Assembly (NCBI GenBank): GCA_036272815.1
Contig: DATAYA010000335.1
Span: 1 to 20,227, forward strand
DNA: 20,227 nucleotides
Direction: 5' to 3'
Origin: DATAYA01 sp036272815
GTDB lineage: Bacteria > Pseudomonadota > Alphaproteobacteria > Acetobacterales > Acetobacteraceae
The notes beneath the pieces were generated by a model, which ran no database searches, had not been told where the DNA came from, and worked only from the letters and a program-made list of their open reading frames with translations. Below are positions 1 to 9,106 of the stretch, one piece after another. The translations under genes and the position numbers were made by a program. Numbering within the stretch: position 1 is the stretch's first letter; the number at the start of each line of letters is the position of its first letter.

Positions 1-1
1 C

Positions 2-148
2 CGTCCCTGTTTCATTTGCAGCAGCAGTGAGCGCACCCGCCTCGCCGCGGAGACGATCGCGGCAGGTGCGACCGATCAGGCGATCGACGACCGGGTGGAT
101 GCAGCGGGCATTTCGGAAGCACTCCGGAAACAGGTTTGCGAGGATTGA
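2..148 (+). CDS. Possible C-terminal end of an unknown protein (partial)
   Basis: An open frame enters from the left edge and ends at TGA 146-148, giving 48 residues. They are mixed polar and acidic (ending LRKQVCED), and third codon positions are mostly G or C, as expected of a real gene here. I recognise no family. It lies on the outer side of the tRNA-fragment junction at 260-293, so if real it would belong to an integrated element rather than to the host backbone. The frame is short enough to be open by chance in GC-rich DNA, and another frame across the same bases is also open (GTG at 27). Low confidence. Confidence 0.3.
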   Translation, partial: RPCFICSSSERTRLAAETIAAGATDQAIDDRVDAAGISEALRKQVCED

Positions 149-259
149 CGATGGCGCACGGAAGCAAGCGACTGGTGCGCTATCACTTTGTCCTTGTTTT
201 TTAATCCCCTGTACGGCTTGCCGATGGCTGCGGTCGGACCATGCTTGTTGGCGCAGTTT
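149..259. other. A/T-richer junction segment with no recognisable gene
   Basis: This stretch separates the possible CDS tail from the tRNA fragment. It contains a run of T (about 195-203) and is visibly less GC-rich than the rest of the window. The only frame of note is 17 codons from ATG 151 to TAA 204, which I do not regard as a gene. The heptamer GGTCGGA at 233-239 is the inverse of TCCGACC in the tRNA fragment (286-292); it may be chance or part of a recombination-site structure. Confidence 0.4.
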
Positions 260-293
260 GGGGTCGTGGGTTCGAATCCCGCCGCTCCGACCA
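260..293 (+). other. tRNA 3'-end fragment (tRNA-Pro-like), candidate att site
   Basis: The bases form a complete tRNA 3' portion. The T-stem GTGGG 266-270 pairs with CCCGC 278-282 around the loop TTCGAAT, followed by acceptor strand CGCTCCG 283-289, discriminator A and encoded CCA 291-293. No matching 5' acceptor strand (CGGAGCG), full D-arm or anticodon arm lies upstream, so this is not a whole tRNA gene. A73 with G72 and the CGG-type acceptor fit bacterial tRNA-Pro. Tyrosine recombinases of islands and phages commonly use tRNA 3' ends, leaving such a copy at the far end of the element. The antisense reading contains the familiar tRNA-shadow peptide RRDSNPRP. A decayed tRNA is the alternative: GGCGCAG at 250-256 faintly resembles a D-arm start. 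Confidence 0.7.
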
Positions 294-391
294 GTTCATC
301 GCAACATCGTCACAGCAGACAGCGGACCGACGCTTGCCATGCGAGGCCAAGCGGGGCGATGTACGGCGGCCTCTGCAACTAGGAGACCGCC

Positions 392-1018
392 ATGCCCGCA
401 CACGTCCTGATCGCCTTCTATTCGCGCAACGGCTCGACCGAGGCGCTCGCCAATGCCGTCGCCGAGGGCGCCGGCTCGAGCGGGGCCGAAATCCGCCTGC
501 GCCGCGCCCGCGAGTTCGTCGGCCCCGAAATCATGGCCCGTGCTCCCGGCTGGAAGGAAGGGGCCGACCGGATGAACGCGCTCTACGAAGCGCCGACCGA
601 GGCGGACGCCGAGTGGGCGGATGCGATCGTGCTTGGCACGCCGACCCGCTTCGGCGCCGTCTGCGCGGAGCTGAAGGCCTATATCGACGGATTAGGCGGC
701 CTGTGGTTCCAGGGCAAGCTGAACGGCAAGGTGGGCTCCGCCTTCACCTCCACGTCGAGCCCGCACGGCGGCAACGAGAGCACGATCATCTCGCTCTACA
801 ACCCGCTCGCGCATCTCGGGCTCATCATCGTGCCGCTCGGCTACGCCGACCCCACGGTGTTCCGCGCCGGCACGCCCTATGGCGCGTCCTCGATCTCCGG
901 CCAGCAGGGTGCCAAGCCGACCGCCGACGATCTGGAGGTGGCGCGCTTTCAGGGCCGCCGCGTGGCGCACGTCGCCGCGGCGCTGAAGGCCGCCGGTCCG
1001 ATTGCGACCCAAGGGTGA
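392..1018 (+). CDS. wrbA: NAD(P)H:quinone oxidoreductase, WrbA family flavoprotein
   Basis: This is a 208-residue cytosolic FMN protein of the WrbA family, which reduces quinones by two electrons using NAD(P)H and so avoids semiquinone radicals. Visible signatures are the flavodoxin phosphate loop SRNGST (11-16) after the first beta strand, PTRFG (84-88), and the family segment FTSTSSPHGGNE (118-129), which contacts flavin and partner subunits in the tetramer. Length is close to the usual 198-205. The start is set by AGGAG at 381-385, six bases before ATG. It is the first host-like gene after the tRNA fragment and is convergent with glgX. An inverted repeat GAGGCC/GGCCTC (343-348 and 368-373) lies in the leader; I assign it no role. 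The family call is firm; physiological substrate unknown. Confidence 0.95.
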   Translation: MPAHVLIAFYSRNGSTEALANAVAEGAGSSGAEIRLRRAREFVGPEIMARAPGWKEGADRMNALYEAPTEADAEWADAIVLGTPTRFGAVCAELKAYIDGLGGLWFQGKLNGKVGSAFTSTSSPHGGNESTIISLYNPLAHLGLIIVPLGYADPTVFRAGTPYGASSISGQQGAKPTADDLEVARFQGRRVAHVAAALKAAGPIATQG

Positions 1019-1034
1019 GTGGGGGTGAATTGCC

Positions 1035-1066
1035 GGCCGGGGTGGCGGCTCGCCACCATCCCGGCC
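1035..1066. terminator. Hairpin between convergent wrbA and glgX
   Basis: GGCCGGG (1035-1041) plus GTGGCG (1042-1047) pair with CGCCAC (1051-1056) and CCCGGCC (1060-1066), around a three-base loop with a three-base bulge. The 13-bp GC stem sits in the 55-base gap between the two stop codons, where a shared two-way terminator is expected. There is no clear T-tract on either side, so it may only slow polymerase or protect 3' ends. Confidence 0.5.
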
Positions 1067-1073
1067 CGGCCCC

Positions 1074-3227
<2,154 letters not shown>

Positions 3228-3234
3228 CGGCGAT

Positions 3235-3239
3235 CTCCT
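3235..3239 (-). promoter_or_regulatory. Ribosome binding site fixing the glgX TTG start
   Basis: AGGAG on the minus strand, seven bases before TTG 3227-3225. It supports the rare TTG start over longer readings beginning as far up as 3401, which would add 58 residues unlike any GlgX. Confidence 0.75.
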
Positions 3240-3322
3240 GACGGGGTGGACCGGGCGGGGAGGAAGCGTCCCGCACCGGAGATAGTTTCGCAATCCGCAG
3301 GGCGCGCCCGGGCGCCCGAGGT

Positions 3323-5308
3323 TCAGGCAGCGCCTGGCCGGGCCGCGAGCGCATCCAGCAGCGGCAGCAGCAGCGCGAGATCGCGTTCCGCCACGCAACA
3401 CAGGTAGCGCCCCGTCCCCGGCTGCTGCAATCGCGGGTCGAGCGGCCGCCCCTCACTATCCAGCGGCACCGCTGCGAGGCCGAGGCCACGATAGATGTCG
3501 AGCAGCGCGGGGCCGGCCTGCCAGATCGCCGGGTCGAGCCCTTCCTGCCGCGCCAGGTCGCGCAGCCGCCAGATCGCAGAGACCCGGTCCTCCGCAGCAC
3601 CCACCGGATCGCCGAGGGCGAGCAGCACCGGCCCGGCATGCCTGAACGCCAGCGCCGCGCGCCCGGCCTCGCCCAGCAGCAGCCCATCCGCCTCGATCGC
3701 CGGCAGCCGCCCGAGTGCCGCATAGCGCCGCCGAGCCGCCGCGTCCCACGGCAGCGGGCGCACCCGCGCCGGCCGGATCAGCCGCCACCCCGCCGCCAGC
3801 CCGAGCCCGACCGAGAGTGCGACGGCAAGCCGCATGCCGTTCGGCACCAGCGGCGAGAGCACCACGCGCCACCAGCTATCGGCGTCGAGCGCGGGCGGCG
3901 CCGGGCGAGTCGCCGCCAACGCCAGCACGCAGACCACGAGCGCCAGCAGCGGCAGCGCCGTGGTGCGGTCGAACGGTCCGCTGGTCAGCCGCGCGTGGCG
4001 ATAGCAGGCCCGGCGCAATGGGGCGAGCAGGCACGCGGCCAGCAGCAGCACGCCCGGCAGCCACGCCGGCTGCCCCTCCGCTGCCGTGGTCACGGCTGCC
4101 AGCGGCAGCAGTGCCATCGTGAGCCACCAGGCCAGCGTCACCCGCCGCGCGAGACCGGCCGCGAGCAGCATCAGCGCGGTGCCGATCAGCGAGGGCACGT
4201 AGCGCCCGGCGGTCGCCGCGATCGCGGCCACGTCCGGGTCGGCGAAGGCGACGTGCGACGCCGGCTGCAGCACGCCGAGCGAGAGCAGCGCCGCGCCGCA
4301 CAGGGCGACGATGCCGGTGCTGGCGGCAACCGCGAAATCGGGCTCGCTCCAACGCTCGCCGCGGCGCAGCAGCACCTCGCTGGCGGCAAACAGGCTGCCC
4401 GCGAGCAGCAGCGGCACGATGTAGTAGTAGAGCCGGAACAGCAGGATCGCGCCGACGATCCGCGGCGCCGGCAGGTAGGGTGCCAGCCCCAGCAGCATCG
4501 CGCCGTCGAACACGCCGATGCCGCCCGGCAGGCTCGCGACCAGGCCGGCGGTGAAGCACGAGACATAGACGCCGAGGAAGCGCAGGAAGCCGAGGCCCGG
4601 GGCTGCCGGCAGCAGCGCAAAGAAGACGGCGGCCGTGAGCGCGACATCGACCGTCGCGAGCCCGACCTGCAGCACCGCCATCCGCGCATCCGGCAGCGTA
4701 ATGGTGGCGCCGAACACCCGCACACGCAGCCCGAGCGTCGCGGCGAGGACATAGAGAAGCACGATCGCCCAGAACGCGACGCCGGCTCCGTGCAGCACCG
4801 GCAGCGGCAGCCAGCTTCCGAGTGCCGGCACCGCCCGCGGCTCGAACACCAGCACGACGCCGCCGATCACCAGGCCGCCGAGCCCGAAGGTGAAGCTGCA
4901 GAACCCGACGACGCGCGCGATCTCTGCCGGTGTGAGCCCCCAATGGGCATAGAAGCGGTAGCGGACCGCAGCGCCGGATACCGCCGGGAAGCCGAGATTG
5001 TGCGACAGCGCGTAGGCGCAGAACGAGGCGAACGCGGCGCGGCGGTAGCTCACGCGTTTGCCGGCATAGATGGTTCCAAGCCGGTCGTAGAGCGTCAGCA
5101 CGGCGTAGGAGACCACCGTCCAGACGGCGGCGGCGGCAAGAGCTATGGCCGGGGTGTCTTCGACCGAGCGGGCGATGTCGGCGAAGGAGAGGCGACGGAA
5201 CTCGGCCCGCACGGCGATCACCGCCGCGACGAGCAGCAGCACGCCGAGCAATGCGGGCAGGCGTTGCCACCATCGGGGAAGCCGGTCAGGCAGGGACGCC
5301 GCGTTCAA
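3323..5308 (-). CDS. mprF: MprF-like membrane protein with shortened lysyl-PG synthase domain
   Basis: This 661-residue inner-membrane protein has the N-terminal flippase domain of MprF (lysylphosphatidylglycerol synthetase TM family). Many hydrophobic segments lie between about 15 and 510, with the family motif SLPGGIGVFDGAML at 259-272. A cytosolic part from about 515 resembles the first lobe of the tRNA-dependent synthase (LALGDPVG 563-570, then an IWRLRDL helix and QAGP...YRGLGL). Full-length MprF proteins run to about 840-870 residues and carry a second GNAT-like lobe binding lysyl-tRNA and phosphatidylglycerol. Here that lobe is missing and a 45-residue tail ends the protein. The TTG start overlaps the lysK stop as TTGA, suggesting translational coupling. 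Flippase function is plausible; aminoacyl transfer is doubtful. The symbol is by family, not proven function. Confidence 0.82.
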   Translation of the reverse strand: MNAASLPDRLPRWWQRLPALLGVLLLVAAVIAVRAEFRRLSFADIARSVEDTPAIALAAAAVWTVVSYAVLTLYDRLGTIYAGKRVSYRRAAFASFCAYALSHNLGFPAVSGAAVRYRFYAHWGLTPAEIARVVGFCSFTFGLGGLVIGGVVLVFEPRAVPALGSWLPLPVLHGAGVAFWAIVLLYVLAATLGLRVRVFGATITLPDARMAVLQVGLATVDVALTAAVFFALLPAAPGLGFLRFLGVYVSCFTAGLVASLPGGIGVFDGAMLLGLAPYLPAPRIVGAILLFRLYYYIVPLLLAGSLFAASEVLLRRGERWSEPDFAVAASTGIVALCGAALLSLGVLQPASHVAFADPDVAAIAATAGRYVPSLIGTALMLLAAGLARRVTLAWWLTMALLPLAAVTTAAEGQPAWLPGVLLLAACLLAPLRRACYRHARLTSGPFDRTTALPLLALVVCVLALAATRPAPPALDADSWWRVVLSPLVPNGMRLAVALSVGLGLAAGWRLIRPARVRPLPWDAAARRRYAALGRLPAIEADGLLLGEAGRAALAFRHAGPVLLALGDPVGAAEDRVSAIWRLRDLARQEGLDPAIWQAGPALLDIYRGLGLAAVPLDSEGRPLDPRLQQPGTGRYLCCVAERDLALLLPLLDALAARPGAA

Positions 5309-6876
5309 GCCGCGTCCGCTGGCCTCGCGAGTGCGGCCTCGATCAGCGCGATGGTCTCCGCGTGGCCGTAGAGGGCGACGAAGCCGCCGAAGCGCGGCCC
5401 CTCCGACTGGCCGAGCAGCACCTGATAGAGGCAGCCGAACCAGTCGCGCAAGGCCGCGAAGGGATGCCGCTTGCCGACCTCGTAGACGGTATTCTGGATG
5501 GTTTCGGCATCGACGTCGTCTTCCATGCCGCGCAGCGTCTCGGCGAGATCGGCCAGCGCCGCGCGCTCCACCTCGCTCGGGTGCCGGTACTGCTTCGCCG
5601 GCCGGACGAAGTCGCGATAGTAGGCGAGCGCGTGGCCGACCAGCCGGTCGAGGAACGGCATCGTCTCGGGGGTCGCGTCGGGACGGTAGCGGCGGATGAA
5701 GCCCCAGAGGATGTCCGGCGTCTCGGCGTTCACCACGCTCGCGAGGTTGAGCAGCATCGCGAAGGCGATTGGGCTGCCGCCGTGGTCGGGCAGGCGGCCC
5801 GCATGGATGTGCCAGGCGGGGTTGGTCGGGTCGGGCGCCGCCTCAAGTCGGGCGAGATTGGCGAGGTATTCGTCCGTCGCTCGAGGGATCACGTCGAAAT
5901 AGAGCCGCTTGGCGCGGTTGGGGGCGGCGAACATGAACTGCGACAGCGCCTCCGGGGGTGCATAGCGCAGCCATTCCTCGACCGAGAGGCCGTTGCCCTT
6001 CGACTTGCTTATTCGCTGGGCGTTCTCGTCGAGGAACAGTTCGTAGGTGAAGCCGACCGGCGGCTCGGCGCCGAGGATGCGGCAGATGCGCGCCGAGAGC
6101 CTCACGCTGTCGATCAGGTCCTTGCCCGACATCTCGTAGTCGATGCCGAGCGCCGCCCAGCGCATCGCCCAGTCGGCCTTCCATTGCAGCTTGGCCGCAC
6201 CGCCCGCGATCGGCGTCTCGAAACGGGTGCCATCCTCGGGATCGGACCAGACGATCGTGCCCGCTTCTGTGTTGCGGCGCTCGATCGGCACCTGCATGAC
6301 GCGGCCGGTGCGCGGATGGATCGGCAGGATCGGCGAGTAGGTGGCGCGGCGTTCCGGCCCGAGCGTTGGCAGCATCACCGCCAGGATCGCATCGAATTCT
6401 TCCAGCACCCGGGCGAGCGTCGCGTCGAAACGGCCGGAGCGATAGGCCTCGGTCGACGAGACGAACTCGTAGTCGAAACCGAACTGATCGAGGAAGCTTC
6501 GGAGGCGGGCGTTGTTGTGTGCGCCGAAGCTTTCGTGCGTACCGAACGGGTCAGGCACGCGGGTCAGCGGCTTGGCGATATGCTGTGCCAGGAGGTCGCG
6601 GTTGGGCACGTTGCCGGGCACGCGGCGCAACCCGTCCATGTCGTCGCTGAAGGCGATCAGGCGCGAGCGGCGGCCGGTCAGCACGGAGTAGGCATGGCGC
6701 ACCCAGGAGGTGCGGGCGACCTCGCCGAAGGTGCCGATATGCGGCAGGCCGGAGGGACCATAGCCGGTCTCGAACAGGGCCGTGTCGCGGCCCGAAGCGT
6801 CAATACGCGTCGCGAGCTTCGCCGCTTCCTCGAACGGCCAGGCGCGCGGGATCGCATTGTCGGGAGCGGCGGACAT
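5305..6876 (-). CDS. lysK: Lysine--tRNA ligase, class I
   Basis: This 523-residue cytosolic enzyme charges tRNA-Lys with lysine using ATP. It is the class I (archaeal/alphaproteobacterial) type, not the class II LysS of E. coli. The Rossmann-fold signatures are visible: PHIGT (45-49, HIGH motif) after GPSGL, and ISKSKG (289-294, KMSKS motif). An alpha-helical anticodon-binding C-terminal region follows. Length is the usual 510-530. The ATG at 6876 begins a typical N-terminus, though I see no strong Shine-Dalgarno. It is the first gene of the minus-strand set, overlaps mprF by four bases, and is divergent from the small membrane protein at 6942. Coupling a maker of lysyl-tRNA to an MprF-type gene recalls actinobacterial LysX, which fuses MprF to a class II synthetase. 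Confidence 0.96.
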   Translation of the reverse strand: MSAAPDNAIPRAWPFEEAAKLATRIDASGRDTALFETGYGPSGLPHIGTFGEVARTSWVRHAYSVLTGRRSRLIAFSDDMDGLRRVPGNVPNRDLLAQHIAKPLTRVPDPFGTHESFGAHNNARLRSFLDQFGFDYEFVSSTEAYRSGRFDATLARVLEEFDAILAVMLPTLGPERRATYSPILPIHPRTGRVMQVPIERRNTEAGTIVWSDPEDGTRFETPIAGGAAKLQWKADWAMRWAALGIDYEMSGKDLIDSVRLSARICRILGAEPPVGFTYELFLDENAQRISKSKGNGLSVEEWLRYAPPEALSQFMFAAPNRAKRLYFDVIPRATDEYLANLARLEAAPDPTNPAWHIHAGRLPDHGGSPIAFAMLLNLASVVNAETPDILWGFIRRYRPDATPETMPFLDRLVGHALAYYRDFVRPAKQYRHPSEVERAALADLAETLRGMEDDVDAETIQNTVYEVGKRHPFAALRDWFGCLYQVLLGQSEGPRFGGFVALYGHAETIALIEAALARPADAA

Positions 6877-6941
6877 GGCGGGAAGCTAGGGAGGGCGGGG
6901 AGGGCGGTCAACGCGCGTATCCCGATCCGTCCGGCGCCGCT

Positions 6942-7322
6942 ATGCTGGCGCCGATGCTTGGCCCAGCCGTCGCCGTCCTCACCCTCGTGGTCCTGCTTGG
7001 GCTGACGCTCGCGCTGCTGCATATGCGCCCTGGCCGCGGTGCGCCCGCGTTGCTGGGGGCGGCGCACGGCGTGCTGGGTGCCACAGGGATCGTGCTGCTG
7101 CTGCTCGCCGCACAGCGGTCGGCGAAGGCCGCAGCGCAGGGTGCGGGCACGTTCGGCTTCGATGCGACCTGGCTGCTTGTGTTCGCGCTGCTGCTCGGGT
7201 TGACGGTGCTCTATTTCGTGCGTCGCGGCCGGGCAGGGCAGGCGGCACTGATGATCGTGCTGCACGGGACGATTGCGGTGATGGGCTACGTGATCCTGGT
7301 GGCGTACTGGTCGCTGGCGTGA
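6942..7322 (+). CDS. Small four-helix membrane protein of unknown function
   Basis: A 126-residue hydrophobic protein with four predicted membrane segments at about 8-27, 36-57, 72-92 and 101-124, and short basic loops (RPGRG, QRSAK, RRGRAG) between them. I do not recognise the family and see no catalytic or metal-binding motif. The codon pattern is typical of the window, which favours a real gene. The start is uncertain: ATG 6942 or ATG 6954, neither with a clear Shine-Dalgarno. It is divergent from lysK with 65 bases between starts, so the two promoters must share that gap. Its 3' end overlaps the antisense transporter remnant at 7286-7465. Confidence 0.7.
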   Translation: MLAPMLGPAVAVLTLVVLLGLTLALLHMRPGRGAPALLGAAHGVLGATGIVLLLLAAQRSAKAAAQGAGTFGFDATWLLVFALLLGLTVLYFVRRGRAGQAALMIVLHGTIAVMGYVILVAYWSLA

Positions 7323-7465
7323 GGGGGACCGCGTATCGCCTCGCCGCTAACCCAAGCGCACCAGGCCAAGTCCCACGGATGATGCAGCGGCTGACCGGCG
7401 ATGCGGATCAGGAAGTCGGTGACGCCCCACAGCAGGGCCGCGAGCAGTCCGAGAAGCACCGCCAT
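7286..7465 (-). pseudogene. Truncated EamA/DMT-family transporter start
   Basis: A 59-codon frame begins at ATG 7465 with a good Shine-Dalgarno, GGAGAG at 7474-7479, eight bases upstream. The first 24 residues (MAVLLGLLAALLWGVTDF, then LIRIAG) read like the first helix of EamA/DMT exporters, whose N-termini often have LLWG followed by a short polar turn. The family has about 280-300 residues and ten helices. Here the similarity stops after the first helix, the rest (from QPLHHPWDLAW) is not membrane-like, and TAG ends the frame inside the neighbouring gene. I read it as a gene fragment left by deletion or replacement. A small real membrane peptide is the less likely alternative. Confidence 0.55.
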
Positions 7466-7497
7466 TCGCCCAACTCTCCACGTAGCGGCCCATCCTT

Positions 7498-7595
7498 CCC
7501 GTCATCGCCGGCGAAGGCCGGCCATCCACGACTTTCTCCCGGCGACCCGGAACGGACGGCGTGGATGCTCGGCCCTTGCCGAGCATGACGACGGG
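7498..7595. repeat. Facing pair of REP-like intergenic repeats
   Basis: Two related units in opposite orientation lie 29 bases apart: 7498-7530 and 7560-7595. Both have outer ends CCCGTC and CATCCACG when read inward. Each contains its own hairpin: GCCGGC-GAAG-GCCGGC in the left unit, and GCTCGGC-CCTT-GCCGAGC in the right. The pair can also fold into one long cruciform. The pattern (GTCAT, hairpin, ATCCACG) resembles the dispersed repeats common between genes in many alphaproteobacteria. It lies just upstream of the GNAT gene and behind the transporter remnant. Confidence 0.7.
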
Positions 7596-7672
7596 AGCGC
7601 GATAAGTCATTCTTCGGGCGGCTGGTACAATTCGTCTCCGTGCGAAGCCGCCCACAAGTTCAGGATCAAAGA

Positions 7673-8134
7673 ATGCCCAGTGATCTTTCCATCCGTCCCG
7701 TGGCTCGGCAGGATTACGACCAGTGGTTATCCTTGTGGGGTGCTTACAATGCGTTCTACGGGCGGTCGGGCGAGACCGCGCTGCCGCTCGAGATCACCCA
7801 GACGACATGGGCACGCTTCTTCGACGCGTACGAGCCGGTGCATGGCCTGGTCGCCGAGCAGGATGGGCGGTTGCTCGGCCTGGCCCACTACATCTTCCAT
7901 CGCAGCACGACGGCAATCGGACCGAATTGCTATCTGCAGGACCTGTTCACGAGCGAGGCGGCGCGAGGCAAGGGGATTGGCGGAGCGCTCATCAATGGAG
8001 TCTACGATCGGGCAAGGCTCGCCGGGTCGCCGCGTGTCTATTGGCAGACGCACGAAACCAACCGCACTGCAAGGCGGCTCTACGACAAGGTAGCGGAAGA
8101 TTCTGGTTTCGTGGTGTACCAGAAGCTGTTCTGA
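7673..8134 (+). CDS. GNAT family N-acetyltransferase
   Basis: A 153-residue single-domain GNAT protein predicted to move an acetyl group from acetyl-CoA to an amine; the substrate cannot be read from the sequence. Motif A, for pyrophosphate binding, is clear: LQDLFTSEAARGKGIGGALI (88-107, containing the R/QxxGxG/A pattern). Motif B follows as ETNRTARRLYDKV (128-140). A longer reading from GTG 7640 exists, but ATG 7673 with AGGA about nine bases upstream gives a normal GNAT N-terminus (LSIRPV). Codon choice is a little less GC-biased than the neighbours. With the transporter remnant and repeat pair just upstream, this suggests a locally rearranged or acquired spot. It is convergent with the acetamidase gene. 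Confidence 0.9.
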   Translation: MPSDLSIRPVARQDYDQWLSLWGAYNAFYGRSGETALPLEITQTTWARFFDAYEPVHGLVAEQDGRLLGLAHYIFHRSTTAIGPNCYLQDLFTSEAARGKGIGGALINGVYDRARLAGSPRVYWQTHETNRTARRLYDKVAEDSGFVVYQKLF

Positions 8135-8164
8135 CGGGCGCCCCCATGGAACGGCGGCACGCCG

Positions 8165-9106
8165 CTAGAACAGCAGACCCTTCCGTAGCATCCCGTGGAT
8201 GCCCTTCTCGCCGTTCACCGTCTGCGTCACGTGGAAATCCACCGCCAGCGAGCAGAACTGATACGCCTGCTCGCGCGAGAGATTGCTGCGCGCGCAGATG
8301 AACGCGATCATCTCGCGCAGCGCCGTCTTCATGGCGACGTCGAGGTCCTCGTGCATCCCCATGCTGATAAAATGGGACGGCGTCTCGGCGCGCGGATAGC
8401 GCAGGCCGGCGCGCTTGTGCAGGTGGAAGCGGAACGTGCCGGTCAGGCAGGTCTCCAGCGCGTTGATGCACACCTCGCCGTCGCCTTGCACGCCATGCCC
8501 GTCGCCGGCCGAGAACTGGGCGCCGGGCACGAAGACCGGGAGAAAAAGCGTGCTGCCGGCGACCAGTTCCTTGAGGTCGAGGTTGCCGCCGTGGGCGCGC
8601 GGCTCCTTCGTGTTGATCGCACCCCATTCCGGCGGCGGCGCCACGCCGGTGACACCGAAGAACGGGGCGAGCGGCAGCTCGGTACCCCAGGGCAGGCGGC
8701 AGGTGCGCGCCTCGCGGTCGATCGGGATGTGGCTCAGGAAGCGCTCCGGGAAGTCTTCCGGCAGCGTGCCGGCCAGCGGCCGGAAGCCGCAATAGCCCCA
8801 GTCCGAGCCGAACTCGATCGCCTCGATCCGCACTTCCAGCGCGTCGCCCGGCGCGGCGCCCGCGATCGCGACCGGGCCGGTGATGAGGTGCGCACCCCGC
8901 CGCGGGACGTCGGCGTGGATTGCCGCCATAGCCGGATGCTGCGCGAAGCCCGAGCCGGGGGGCGGCATCACCTCGGGTGCACCCGAGACGCACTCCACCA
9001 CCACCGCGTCGCCCGGCTCCACGGTGAGCACGGGCGGGATCGCGGCGTCGAAGACACCCCAACGGACGGTCCGCGGGCTCGCCGCGAGGTGGTGCGTCGT
9101 TGCCAT
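8165..9106 (-). CDS. Acetamidase/formamidase family protein
   Basis: A 313-residue cytosolic hydrolase of the FmdA/AmdA family, which releases ammonia from small amides such as formamide or acetamide. Family marks include the beta-rich N-terminal half with TGPVAI (76-81) and PGDALEV (86-92), HGGNLDLKEL (172-181), and the GDGHGVQGDGE segment (201-211) that contributes metal and active-site ligands. Length matches the family (about 300-320; longer fungal and methylotroph forms reach 400). ATG 9106 shares one base with the stop of the MOSC gene (TGATG), so translation is probably coupled. True substrate unknown; formamide, acetamide or a related amide are equally possible. Confidence 0.92.
   Translation of the reverse strand: MATTHHLAASPRTVRWGVFDAAIPPVLTVEPGDAVVVECVSGAPEVMPPPGSGFAQHPAMAAIHADVPRRGAHLITGPVAIAGAAPGDALEVRIEAIEFGSDWGYCGFRPLAGTLPEDFPERFLSHIPIDREARTCRLPWGTELPLAPFFGVTGVAPPPEWGAINTKEPRAHGGNLDLKELVAGSTLFLPVFVPGAQFSAGDGHGVQGDGEVCINALETCLTGTFRFHLHKRAGLRYPRAETPSHFISMGMHEDLDVAMKTALREMIAFICARSNLSREQAYQFCSLAVDFHVTQTVNGEKGIHGMLRKGLLF

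Noticed and set aside
201..401. Minus-strand frame containing SERRDSNPRP
   Set aside because: This peptide is the well-known false product of reading the antisense of a tRNA T-arm; it supports the tRNA fragment, not a gene.
3300..3317. GGGCGC/GCGCCC hairpin between mprF and glgX
   Set aside because: Six-base stem without T-tract in very GC-rich DNA; could be chance, so not listed as a terminator or attenuator.
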